A stretch of DNA of 37,074 nt, taken from NCBI GenBank assembly GCA_913775975.1, contig CAJYLQ010000058.1, forward strand, positions 1-37,074, in the 5' to 3' direction. Below the pieces are notes generated by a model. That model was not told where the DNA came from and ran no database searches. It saw only the letters and a program-made list of their open reading frames with translations. This document shows, piece by piece, positions 7,772 through 15,498 of this stretch; position 1 is the first letter of the stretch, and each line of letters starts with the position of its first letter. The stretch comes from an uncultured Sphingomonas sp. (lineage in GTDB: Bacteria > Pseudomonadota > Alphaproteobacteria > Sphingomonadales > Sphingomonadaceae). The position numbers were made by a program, and so were the translations under genes.

Positions 7772-8326
7772 CTACAGCCGGGGCACGGTGACGCCGCGCT
7801 GGCCCATATATTTGCCCGCGCGATCGGCATAGCTGACCTCGCACGGCTCGTTCCCCTTCAGGAAGAGGAACTGGCAGGCGCCCTCATTGGCATAGATCTT
7901 CGCGGGCAGCGGCGTGGTGTTGGAGAATTCCAGCGTTACATGCCCCTCCCAGCCGGGCTCCAGCGGCGTGACGTTCACGATGATCCCGCACCGGGCATAG
8001 GTCGATTTGCCGAGGCAGATGACCAGCACGTCGCGCGGCACCCGGAAATATTCCACCGTCCGCGCCAGCGCGAAGCTGTTGGGCGGGATGATGCACACGT
8101 CCGTCTGCCGGTCGACGAAGCTGTTGGCGGCGAAGTCCTTCGGATCGACGATGGCATTGTCGACATTGGTGAAAATCTTGAATTCGTCCGCCACCCGCGC
8201 GTCATAGCCGTAGGAGGACAGGCCATAGCTGATGCAGCCGTCGCGCCGCTGCGATTCGACGAACGGCTCGATCATTCCGTCGGCCAGCGCGCGCTCGCGG
8301 ATCCAGCGGTCGGACAGGATGGACAT
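7772..8326 (-). CDS. dcd: dCTP deaminase
   Basis: The 184-residue enzyme converts dCTP to dUTP, feeding dTMP synthesis. The signature [18 protein letters not shown] and the core [20 protein letters not shown] are typical. The catalytic Glu is in [16 protein letters not shown]. The C-terminal nucleotide-binding segment includes YMGQRGV. I chose the ATG at 8326 ([11 protein letters not shown]), which matches the family start; a 34-codon upstream extension in the same frame is Arg/Ala/Pro-rich and does not look like protein. It is divergent from the TldD gene. Confidence 0.95.
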   Translation of the reverse strand: MSILSDRWIRERALADGMIEPFVESQRRDGCISYGLSSYGYDARVADEFKIFTNVDNAIVDPKDFAANSFVDRQTDVCIIPPNSFALARTVEYFRVPRDVLVICLGKSTYARCGIIVNVTPLEPGWEGHVTLEFSNTTPLPAKIYANEGACQFLFLKGNEPCEVSYADRAGKYMGQRGVTVPRL

Positions 8327-8468
8327 GGCGTTGGAAATCCCCGGACGAACGATCGCATCCGCCCATGGCCGCAGGGCCGGCCAGGCGCAAGCGCGCTGCA
8401 TTGGCCGCCTTGCGAGGGACGCTATCATGTCCTTGGGCGACCTTGAAAAATTTGCGCCCGCCGCCCGG

Positions 8469-8496
8469 TTGACGCCGCTCCCGCCGCGTGGATAGT
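8469..8496 (+). promoter_or_regulatory. Candidate sigma-70 promoter for the tldD-tldE pair
   Basis: A -35 element TTGACG (8469-8474) is followed after 16 bases by GATAGT (8491-8496), four of six matches to the -10 consensus. It lies about 90 bases upstream of the TTG start of TldD, leaving a leader of roughly 85 bases. A GTG at 8488 that opens the longest frame falls inside this element, which argues against that start. Confidence 0.45.
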
Positions 8497-8586
8497 GTCT
8501 TGCATGACCATGACACGTCCGGTTCGGACGTAATTGGCGAGGGATGGGCGGCGCCGGCCGGCGACCGTCCAGAGGGGAGACAGGGC

Positions 8587-10221
8587 TTGCTGAGACGAGA
8601 ATTCCTGACCGCCAGCGGTCTGGCGATGGGTGGTGGGCTGCTGCCCGGCTTCATGGGCCGCGCGATCGCCGCCGAGGAGCTGGTGTCGACGCTGGACGTC
8701 GCGGTGAAGAAGCGGCTGGCGGACGCCGCGCTGAACGCCGCCAAGAGCGCGGGCGCCAGCTATTGCGACGTGCGCGTCGGCCGCTACCTGCGCCAGTTCG
8801 TCGTCACGCGAGAGGCGAACGTCCAGAACGTCGTGAACACCGAATCGACCGGCGTCGGCATCCGCGTGATCGCGAACGGCGCGTGGGGCTTCGCCGCCAC
8901 CAACGACATGACGCCCGAAGCCGTCGCCGCCGCTGCGCGTCAGGCGACCGCCGTGGCGAAGGCGAATGCGGTGACGCAGACCGCACCGGTGAAGCTGGCG
9001 CCCACGCCCGGCGTCGGCGAGGTTTCGTGGCGCACCCCGATCGTGAAGAACGCGATGGCGGTGCCGCTGAAGGACAAGGTGGACCTGCTGCTGGGCGTCA
9101 ACGCCGCCGCGCTGGGCGCGGGCGCGAATTTCGTCAATTCGATCCTGTTCGTCGTCAACGAGCAGAAGTATTTCGCCTCCACCGACGGGTCGTACATCGA
9201 CCAGGACGTGCACCGCATCTGGGCGCCCGTCACCGTCACCGCGATCGACAAGCAGACGGGCAAGTTCCGCACGCGCGAGGGCCTGTCCTCGCCGATGGGC
9301 ATGGGCTTCGAATATCTGGACGGCAACAAGAAGGACAAGTTCGTCTCGCCCAACGGCGTCATCAACTATGGCGATTCGTACGACATGCGCGAGGACGCGA
9401 TCGCGGCGGCGAAGGACGCGCGCGCGAAGCTGACCGCGCCATCGGTGAAGCCGGGCCGCTACGACCTGGTGCTCGACCCGTCGCACACCTGGCTGACGAT
9501 CCACGAATCGGTCGGCCATCCGCTCGAACTGGATCGTGTGCTGGGGTACGAGGCGAACTACGCCGGCACCAGCTTCGCCACGCTCGACAAGCAGAAGGCG
9601 CGCTTCCAGTACGGCAGCGACAAGGTGACGATCACCGCCGACAAGGTGGAGCCGGGCACGCTGGGTGCCGTCGCCTATGACGACGAGGGCGTGAAGACGA
9701 AGAAGTGGCCGCTGATCCAGAACGGCAAGCTGGTCGATTACCAGGCGATCCGCGATCAGGCGCACATCCTGGGCAAGACCGCGTCGGATGGCTGCTGCTA
9801 TGCCGATCACTGGTCCAGCGTGCAGTTCCAGCGCATGGCGAACGTGTCGCTGCAGCCGGGCAAGGCGAAACAGTCCGTCGCGGACATGATCGGCGGCGTC
9901 GAGAACGGCATCTACATCGTCGGCGACGGCAGCTTCTCGATCGACCAGCAGCGCTACAACGCGCAGTTCGGCGGGCAGCTGTTCTACGAGATCAAGAACG
10001 GCAAGATCACGCAGCAGATCGAGGATGTCGCCTATCAGATCCGCACGCCGGAATTCTGGAACGCGTGCGCCGGCGTCTGCGATGCGTCCGACTTCCGCTA
10101 TGGCGGGTCGTTCTTCGACGGCAAGGGCCAGCCCAGTCAGGTGTCGGCGGTCAGCCATGGTTCGTCCACGGCGCGCTTCAACGGCATCAACGTCATCAAC
10201 ACCGCCCGCTCGCTCGGCTGA
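8587..10221 (+). CDS. TldD-family metallopeptidase with Tat signal
   Basis: The TTG at 8587 is chosen because GGGGAGA lies about 7 bases upstream and the protein then opens with a Tat-type signal, [17 protein letters not shown]; a GTG at 8488 would add 33 residues with no such feature. From there the protein has 544 residues. The TldD zinc motif HESVGH (H306, E307, H311) is intact. In E. coli TldD I recall a third ligand Cys in a GVCGKEGQ segment; here the matching segment reads [10 protein letters not shown], with Asp at the Cys position. The twin-Arg signal predicts export to the periplasm in folded form. The partner gene follows after 16 bases. E. coli TldD/TldE degrade unfolded peptides and process microcin B17; the substrate here is unknown. 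Confidence 0.9.
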   Translation: MLRREFLTASGLAMGGGLLPGFMGRAIAAEELVSTLDVAVKKRLADAALNAAKSAGASYCDVRVGRYLRQFVVTREANVQNVVNTESTGVGIRVIANGAWGFAATNDMTPEAVAAAARQATAVAKANAVTQTAPVKLAPTPGVGEVSWRTPIVKNAMAVPLKDKVDLLLGVNAAALGAGANFVNSILFVVNEQKYFASTDGSYIDQDVHRIWAPVTVTAIDKQTGKFRTREGLSSPMGMGFEYLDGNKKDKFVSPNGVINYGDSYDMREDAIAAAKDARAKLTAPSVKPGRYDLVLDPSHTWLTIHESVGHPLELDRVLGYEANYAGTSFATLDKQKARFQYGSDKVTITADKVEPGTLGAVAYDDEGVKTKKWPLIQNGKLVDYQAIRDQAHILGKTASDGCCYADHWSSVQFQRMANVSLQPGKAKQSVADMIGGVENGIYIVGDGSFSIDQQRYNAQFGGQLFYEIKNGKITQQIEDVAYQIRTPEFWNACAGVCDASDFRYGGSFFDGKGQPSQVSAVSHGSSTARFNGINVINTARSLG

Positions 10222-10237
10222 TCCGGAGACCTGACCC

Positions 10238-11572
10238 ATGAGCATCATGACCGAAGAGCAGGCCCGCGCCATCCTGACCAAGGTGGTCGGCATGTCGAAG
10301 GCCGACGAATGCACCGCGCAGCTGTCCGGCTCGATCGACGGCAACGTCCGTTTCGCGCTGAACAACGTATCGACCAGCGGCGTCGTGTCGAACACCGACC
10401 TGGCCGTGCAGGTCGCGTACGGCAAGCGTGTCGGCACCGCGACGATCAACCAGTTCGACGACGCCTCGCTGGAGCGGGTCGTGCGCCGGGCGGAGGATCT
10501 GGCGAAGCTGGCGCCGGAAAACCCGGAATTCATGCCGGCCGTGCCCAAGCAGACCTATCGCCCCAGCGACACGTTCAGCGCGGCGACGGCGGCGATCACG
10601 CCCGAATATCGCGCGAAGGTGGCGGGCGATTCGATCACGGCGTGCAAGGCGCAGAAGCTGGTCGCGGCGGGCTTCCTGCAGGACGGGCAGAGCTTCGTCG
10701 CCTTCGCCAATTCGAACGGCAATTTCGGCTATCAGCGCGGCACCGCGCTGGACTATACCTGCACCGTGCGGACCGAGGATGGGCGCGGATCGGGCTGGGT
10801 CGGCCGCAATCTTCAGGATTCGGCGGCGTTCAGCGCGGGCACCGACATCAACACCGGCATCCGCAAGGCGGCGGCGAGCGCCGATGCGCGCGCGCTGGAG
10901 CCGGGCAAGTACACCGTCATTCTCGAACCCGCGGCGGCGGCGGGCCTGATCGGCTTCATGATGGCGTTCTTCGGCGCGCGCGAGGCGGACGAGGGGCGCA
11001 GCTTCCTGTCGAAGAAGGGCGGCGGCAACAAGATCGGCGAGCAGGTCTACGATCCGCAGGTGAACCTGTATGCAGACCCCTGGGCGCCGGGCGCGGCGGT
11101 GATGCCGTGGGACGATGAGGGCCTGCCGCGCGAGCGGATGGACATCATCAAGGGCGGCAAGGTCGCGAACCTCGACTATAGCCGCTACTGGGCGCAGAAG
11201 CAGGGCAAGAAGGCGGTCGGCCGCCCCGGCAACCTGCTGATGACGGGCGGCATCAAGTCCACCGCCGACCTGATCCGGGGGACGGAGAAGGGCATTCTCG
11301 TCACCCGTACCTGGTATATCCGCATGGTCGACCCGCAGACGGTGCTGCTGACCGGCCTGACCCGCGACGGCACCTTCTATATCGAGAACGGGCAGATCAA
11401 ATATCCGATCAAGAACTTCCGCTTCAACGAATCGCCGGTCATCATGCTCAACAACATCGACGAGCTGGGCAAGCCGGTGCGCGTGAAGGGCGACGAGAGC
11501 GATTTCGTGATGATGCTGCCGCCGATGAAGCTGCGCGACTTCACCTTCACCTCGCTGTCGGACGCGGTGTGA
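10238..11572 (+). CDS. TldE/PmbA-like partner of TldD
   Basis: The 444-residue protein belongs to the TldD/PmbA family but lacks the HExxxH motif, as expected for the TldE subunit, which forms a heterodimer with the catalytic TldD. Family features include the segment GRPGNLLMTGG near residue 330 and the C-terminal part ending FTFTSLSDAV. It starts with a normal ATG (MSIMTEEQARAIL) and has no signal peptide or Tat motif, although its partner does. The ATG follows the TldD stop by 16 bases, so the two are cotranscribed. Confidence 0.9.
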   Translation: MSIMTEEQARAILTKVVGMSKADECTAQLSGSIDGNVRFALNNVSTSGVVSNTDLAVQVAYGKRVGTATINQFDDASLERVVRRAEDLAKLAPENPEFMPAVPKQTYRPSDTFSAATAAITPEYRAKVAGDSITACKAQKLVAAGFLQDGQSFVAFANSNGNFGYQRGTALDYTCTVRTEDGRGSGWVGRNLQDSAAFSAGTDINTGIRKAAASADARALEPGKYTVILEPAAAAGLIGFMMAFFGAREADEGRSFLSKKGGGNKIGEQVYDPQVNLYADPWAPGAAVMPWDDEGLPRERMDIIKGGKVANLDYSRYWAQKQGKKAVGRPGNLLMTGGIKSTADLIRGTEKGILVTRTWYIRMVDPQTVLLTGLTRDGTFYIENGQIKYPIKNFRFNESPVIMLNNIDELGKPVRVKGDESDFVMMLPPMKLRDFTFTSLSDAV

Positions 11573-11645
11573 GGGCAGGGGGCGCATTCTCGATGCGACC
11601 TCGCAACGTCGGGGGGGCGGGGCTGCGGCCTTCTCAAGCCCCTCC

Positions 11646-11751
11646 GTCACCCCGGCGAAGGCCGGGGTCCAGCCGCGCAACGCCTGGAATGAGGCGATGC
11701 CCGCACCAACCACACCCGGCCCGACTGGACCCCGGCCTTCGCCGGGGTGAC
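11646..11751. repeat. REP-like palindrome pair (exact 27-bp inverted repeat)
   Basis: Bases 11646-11672 are repeated exactly, inverted, at 11725-11751. Each arm holds its own palindrome, CCCCGGCGAAGGCCGGGG. Between them are 52 bases of unrelated sequence. Elements with this core are common in sphingomonad and Caulobacter intergenic DNA. It fills most of the 202-base gap between TldE and the DUF4159 gene and may act as a terminator or mRNA-stabilising hairpin. Confidence 0.85.
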
Positions 11752-11774
11752 GGCGGAGTGGGTCGCCATTTCCA

Positions 11775-12482
11775 ATGGTGCTTCGGCTGATGGAGCGTCG
11801 GTCGTTCCTGCAAACGGCTCTCGCCGCGGCGGCGATCGGCCTCGCCCCCCGCGCGATCGCCGCGCCGGCCTATGATTTCTGGTTCACCCGCCTGCGCTAT
11901 GATTCCGGCGACTGGGACGTCGACCAGCGGATGCCGTCGAACGTCATAACCGCGCTGATCGACTATACGAACCTGCGCGTCGATCCCAAGGAGCGGGTGC
12001 TCGCGCTGTCCGACCCCAAGATGCTGACCGCGCCCTTCTGCTACATGGCCGGGCACAAGCTGGTCGAATTCTCCCCCGTCGAGCGGCGCAATTTCGAGCG
12101 GTACGTGCGCAACGGCGGCTTCGTGCTGGTCGACGACTGCAACCACGACATCGACGGCCTGTTCGCGACCTCCTTCGAGCGGCAGATGGCCGCGATTTTC
12201 GGGAGCAAGGCGCTGCAGAAGCTGCCGAACGCGCATCCGCTCTACAGCAGTTTCTTCAAGTTTCCCGGGCCGCCCGCGACCGCGTTCGAGCTGAACGGCT
12301 GGGGCGACGATCTGGTGCACGATTACCTGAAGGGCATCGTCATCGATGGGCGGCTGGGTGTCCTCTACAGCAACAAGGATTATGGCTGCGAATGGGACTA
12401 CGACTGGCGCAACAAGCGGTTTCTGGCCGAAGACAACACCCGCTTCGCGGTCAACATCGTCATGTACGCGCTGAACGCGTGA
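11775..12482 (+). CDS. DUF4159-domain protein with Tat signal
   Basis: The 235-residue protein consists of a Tat signal (MERRSFLQTALAAAAIG) and one DUF4159 domain. Typical segments are FWFTRLRYDSGDWDVDQ, LSDPKMLTAPFCYMAGH and NGGFVLVDDCNHDIDG; the fold is thought to resemble class I glutamine amidotransferase-like domains. A second ATG at 11790 starts directly at the Tat motif and is equally possible; neither has a clear ribosome-binding site. It is the first gene of a six-gene run with MoxR, DUF58 and membrane proteins, a grouping conserved in many bacteria. Its role is unknown, but it is probably exported. Confidence 0.85.
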   Translation: MVLRLMERRSFLQTALAAAAIGLAPRAIAAPAYDFWFTRLRYDSGDWDVDQRMPSNVITALIDYTNLRVDPKERVLALSDPKMLTAPFCYMAGHKLVEFSPVERRNFERYVRNGGFVLVDDCNHDIDGLFATSFERQMAAIFGSKALQKLPNAHPLYSSFFKFPGPPATAFELNGWGDDLVHDYLKGIVIDGRLGVLYSNKDYGCEWDYDWRNKRFLAEDNTRFAVNIVMYALNA

Positions 12483-12489
12483 GGGCGCT

Positions 12490-13494
12490 GTGACCGAGCC
12501 GCCCGTGACCGAGGAGGCGGTGGAGCGGACGCTCGCGAAGCTGGGCGACCTGCGCGCCGCGATCGGGCAGGCGATCGTCGGGCAGGAGGGCGTGGTCGAG
12601 CAGTTGCTGGTCGGCCTGATCGCGGGTGGTCATTGTCTGCTGGAAGGCGTGCCGGGACTGGGCAAGACGCTGCTCGTCCGCTCGCTGGGGCAGGCGCTGG
12701 ACCTGGGGTTCCGGCGCGTGCAGTTCACGCCGGACCTGATGCCCAGCGACATCCTCGGCACCGAATTGCTGGAGGAGGATCATGGCACCGGCAAGCGGCA
12801 TTTCCGCTTCCAGCCCGGCCCCGTCTTCACCAATCTGCTGCTGGCGGACGAGCTGAACCGCACCCCGCCCAAGACACAGGCGGCGCTGCTGGAGGCGATG
12901 CAGGAGCGCACCGTCAGCTATGGCGGCGTGACGCACCGGCTGCCCGCGCCCTTCTTCGTGCTGGCGACGCAGAACCCGCTGGAGCAGGCGGGTACCTATC
13001 CGCTGCCAGAGGCGCAGCTGGACCGTTTCCTGCTCCACGTCCGCGTCGACTATCCGACGGAAGCCGAGGAACGCGCGATCCTGACGCAGACGACCGGCAG
13101 CCATGTCGCAGAGGTGCCGCGCGTGATGGCGGGCGAGGAGATACTGGGCGTGCAGGCGCTGGTCCGCGACGTCCACCTGTCCGAGGGGCTGATTGACTGG
13201 ATCAACCGGCTGGTGCGCGCCAGCCGGCCGGGCGATGCCGCGATGCCGCAGGGACTGGCGGCCTATGTCCGCTGGGGCGCGGGGCCGCGCGCGGGCCAGT
13301 CGCTGGTATTGGCGGCCAAGGCGCGGGCGCTGCTGCATGGCCGGCTGGCGGCCACGCGCGACGATGTCGCCTTACTCGCCGCGCCGGTGATCCGCCACCG
13401 CCTGCTCCTGTCCTTCGCCGCCGAGGCGGAGGGGATGAGCGCGGACACGGTGGTCGAGCGACTGGTCGCGGGGGTGCGCGGCCCCGGTGGCTGA
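12490..13494 (+). CDS. MoxR-family AAA+ ATPase
   Basis: The 334-residue protein is a MoxR-type AAA+ ATPase. Walker A is GVPGLGKT (residues 53-60), Walker B is LLLADELNR (116-124), sensor 1 is ATQNP (159-163), and the AEAQLDRF-type arginine-finger segment follows (PEAQLDRFLLHVRVDYP). The C-terminal lid domain ends near the stop. It starts with GTG 7 bases after the DUF4159 stop. MoxR proteins act as chaperones or metal-insertion factors for vWA-domain partners; the next gene encodes a DUF58 protein with a vWA-like fold. Confidence 0.93.
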   Translation: MTEPPVTEEAVERTLAKLGDLRAAIGQAIVGQEGVVEQLLVGLIAGGHCLLEGVPGLGKTLLVRSLGQALDLGFRRVQFTPDLMPSDILGTELLEEDHGTGKRHFRFQPGPVFTNLLLADELNRTPPKTQAALLEAMQERTVSYGGVTHRLPAPFFVLATQNPLEQAGTYPLPEAQLDRFLLHVRVDYPTEAEERAILTQTTGSHVAEVPRVMAGEEILGVQALVRDVHLSEGLIDWINRLVRASRPGDAAMPQGLAAYVRWGAGPRAGQSLVLAAKARALLHGRLAATRDDVALLAAPVIRHRLLLSFAAEAEGMSADTVVERLVAGVRGPGG

Positions 13495-14389
13495 CGCGCG
13501 AGTGCCTGACCCAAGCGTGCGCGACTTCATCCCCCCGGACGTCCGCCACCGCCTGCGCGACCTGACGCTCGCCACCCGGCGCGCGGTCGGCGCGCGGGGG
13601 CTGGGCGCGCATCGCAGCGCCAGCCGCGGCGCGGGGCTGGAGTTCGCGCAATACCGGCCATACGAACGCGGCGACGAGCCGCGCCAGATCGACTGGAAGC
13701 TGTATGGCCGCTCCGACCGCTTCTTCGTGCGTGAGGCGGAGCGGGAAAGCCCGGTGACGTTATGGGTGCTGCTGGACGCCAGCGCCTCGATGGCGGACGC
13801 CGACATGGACGGGGCGGTGCGGTTCGACGCGGCGCGCGGACTGGCGGCGGCGCTGGCGGAACTGGCGCTGATGCAGGGCGACCGGTTCGCGCTCGCCGCG
13901 CTGGCGGGCACGGGGCTGGCGGTGGTGCCGCCCGGCGGCGGCGCGCGGCATCGCGACCGCTGGCGGCTGTCGCTCGCCGCGCTGTCGGCGACGGGCGGCC
14001 TGCCCGACGAGCGCGCGCTGGCGGGCCTGTGGGAGCGGATCGGCGCGCGCGACCTCGTCGTGCTCATCAGCGATTTCTTCGACCCCGCGATGGCGGACCT
14101 TGCCACCCGGCTGTCGGCGGCGGGGCGCGAGGTGCTGGCGATCGCGGTGCTGACCGTGGCGGAGCGCGACTTTCCCTTCGACGCGGGCTACCGCTTTCGC
14201 GATACGGAGACGGGCGAGGAGCTGGTCGGCGACGGCGCGGCGCTGCGCGCGGGGTTTCTGGAGCGGTTCGGTGCGGCGCGGCAGGCGCTGCATGACCGGC
14301 TGGAGGCGGCGGGGATCCGCCACGCCACGCTGGTGCTGGACGAGCCGCTCGATACGCCGCTGCGCCGCCTGTTCGGGGGGCGCGGCTGA
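13487..14389 (+). CDS. DUF58 (vWA-like) protein
   Basis: The 300-residue protein carries the DUF58 signature YRPYERGDEPRQIDWKLYGR near residues 56-75. It also has a MIDAS-like vWA motif, DASAS (residues 97-101), and the later strand VVLISDFFDP. The GTG start at 13487 overlaps the MoxR stop by 8 bases, so translation is coupled. There is no membrane span. MoxR-DUF58 pairs are widespread; the ATPase is thought to remodel or activate the vWA partner. Confidence 0.93.
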   Translation: MADARVPDPSVRDFIPPDVRHRLRDLTLATRRAVGARGLGAHRSASRGAGLEFAQYRPYERGDEPRQIDWKLYGRSDRFFVREAERESPVTLWVLLDASASMADADMDGAVRFDAARGLAAALAELALMQGDRFALAALAGTGLAVVPPGGGARHRDRWRLSLAALSATGGLPDERALAGLWERIGARDLVVLISDFFDPAMADLATRLSAAGREVLAIAVLTVAERDFPFDAGYRFRDTETGEELVGDGAALRAGFLERFGAARQALHDRLEAAGIRHATLVLDEPLDTPLRRLFGGRG

Positions 14390-15498
14390 TGCCGGTGCTG
14401 CTCGCACCGCTGGGCCTTGCCGCGCTGCTGGCGGCGGTGGTGCCGCTGCTGATCCATCTGGCGCGGCGGACGGAGGAACGGCCGGTTGCCTTCGCCGCGC
14501 TGCGCTGGCTGCGCGCCGCGCCCCGCCCGCGCCACCGGCCGCGCTTCGACGAGCGGTGGCTGCTGGCGTTACGGTTGCTGCTGATCGGGCTGCTGGCCGT
14601 CTGGCTGGCCGCGCCCGCGCTGCCGGGCAGTGCGGACCGGCGCCCCGTCACCGCCTTCGCGCTCGGAACGACGCCCGACGGGGCGGGGCGGCGGCTTTGG
14701 CTGGCGTCGGGTTTTCCGGCGGTGGAGGCGGGGGAAGCGCCAGCGGCGGGCGCGTCGCTCGCCAGCCTGATCCGCGACCTCGACGCGCGGCTGCCCGCCG
14801 GCGTGCCGCTGACGCTGGTGGTGCCCGACCGGCTCGCGGGCCTCGATGCGGAGAGGCCACGCCTGTCGCGCAGGGTGACGTGGCGCGTGGTGCCGGGATC
14901 GATGGCGGAGGGCGCCGCGCCGCCCGCGCCGACGCTGGCCATCCGCTACGCGCCCGAGCGGACCGGGCAGGCGCGCTGGTGGCGCGCGGCAGCGGCGGCA
15001 TGGGGGGCGCGTGACGGCGTACCGCAACCGGTCGGCACGCCGCTGCCGCAGGGGGCGGGGCCGCTCGTCTGGCTGGCGGGCGGCGACCTGCCGGGCGATG
15101 TTAGGCGCTGGGTGGAGCGGGGCGGCACGGTGCTGCTGCCGCGCGACGCGACCCTGGCGGCGGACTGGACGCCCAACTGGCGCGATGACGACGGCACGCT
15201 GCTGGCAGAGGCCGCGCGGCTGGGGCGCGGCCGCGTCATCCGGCTGACGCGCGAGCTGACCCCCGCCGCGATGCCGCTGCTGCTCGATGCGCGCTTCCCG
15301 GCGATGACGCGTGACGTACTCGAGCCCTTGCCTGAACCGGCGCGGGCGCTGGCGCGCGAACAGGCGCCGCTGCCCGGTGGCCCCGCGCCGCTGGAGCCGG
15401 TGCGCGACCTGCGACCGTGGCTGGGCATCGCGCTCGCGCTCCTGTGGCTGGTCGAGCGCTGGGCCGCCACCCGCCGCGCGCGGGGGCTGACGCCATGA
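14389..15498 (+). CDS. BatA-like membrane protein (aerotolerance regulator N-terminal domain)
   Basis: The 369-residue protein begins with the BatA-type N-terminal domain: a membrane helix, the PLLIHLARRTEERPVAFAAL segment (consensus P..IHL..RR....v.f..l), and a second helix (LLALRLLLIGLLAVWLAAP). A large presumably periplasmic domain follows, with a last helix near the C-terminus (LGIALALLWLVERW). The ATG at 14389 overlaps the DUF58 stop (TGATG). In related operons this protein anchors the MoxR/DUF58 system in the inner membrane. Confidence 0.85.
   Translation: MPVLLAPLGLAALLAAVVPLLIHLARRTEERPVAFAALRWLRAAPRPRHRPRFDERWLLALRLLLIGLLAVWLAAPALPGSADRRPVTAFALGTTPDGAGRRLWLASGFPAVEAGEAPAAGASLASLIRDLDARLPAGVPLTLVVPDRLAGLDAERPRLSRRVTWRVVPGSMAEGAAPPAPTLAIRYAPERTGQARWWRAAAAAWGARDGVPQPVGTPLPQGAGPLVWLAGGDLPGDVRRWVERGGTVLLPRDATLAADWTPNWRDDDGTLLAEAARLGRGRVIRLTRELTPAAMPLLLDARFPAMTRDVLEPLPEPARALAREQAPLPGGPAPLEPVRDLRPWLGIALALLWLVERWAATRRARGLTP

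Noticed and set aside
8488..8586. Upstream GTG start for TldD at 8488
   Set aside because: It lies in a likely promoter, adds 33 residues without a signal, and would hide the Tat motif. The TTG at 8587 has a good ribosome-binding site.
8425..10548. A 707-codon open frame on the minus strand
   Set aside because: Antisense shadow of tldD; Arg/Val/Asp-rich repeats of the dipeptide type expected from reading a coding frame backwards.
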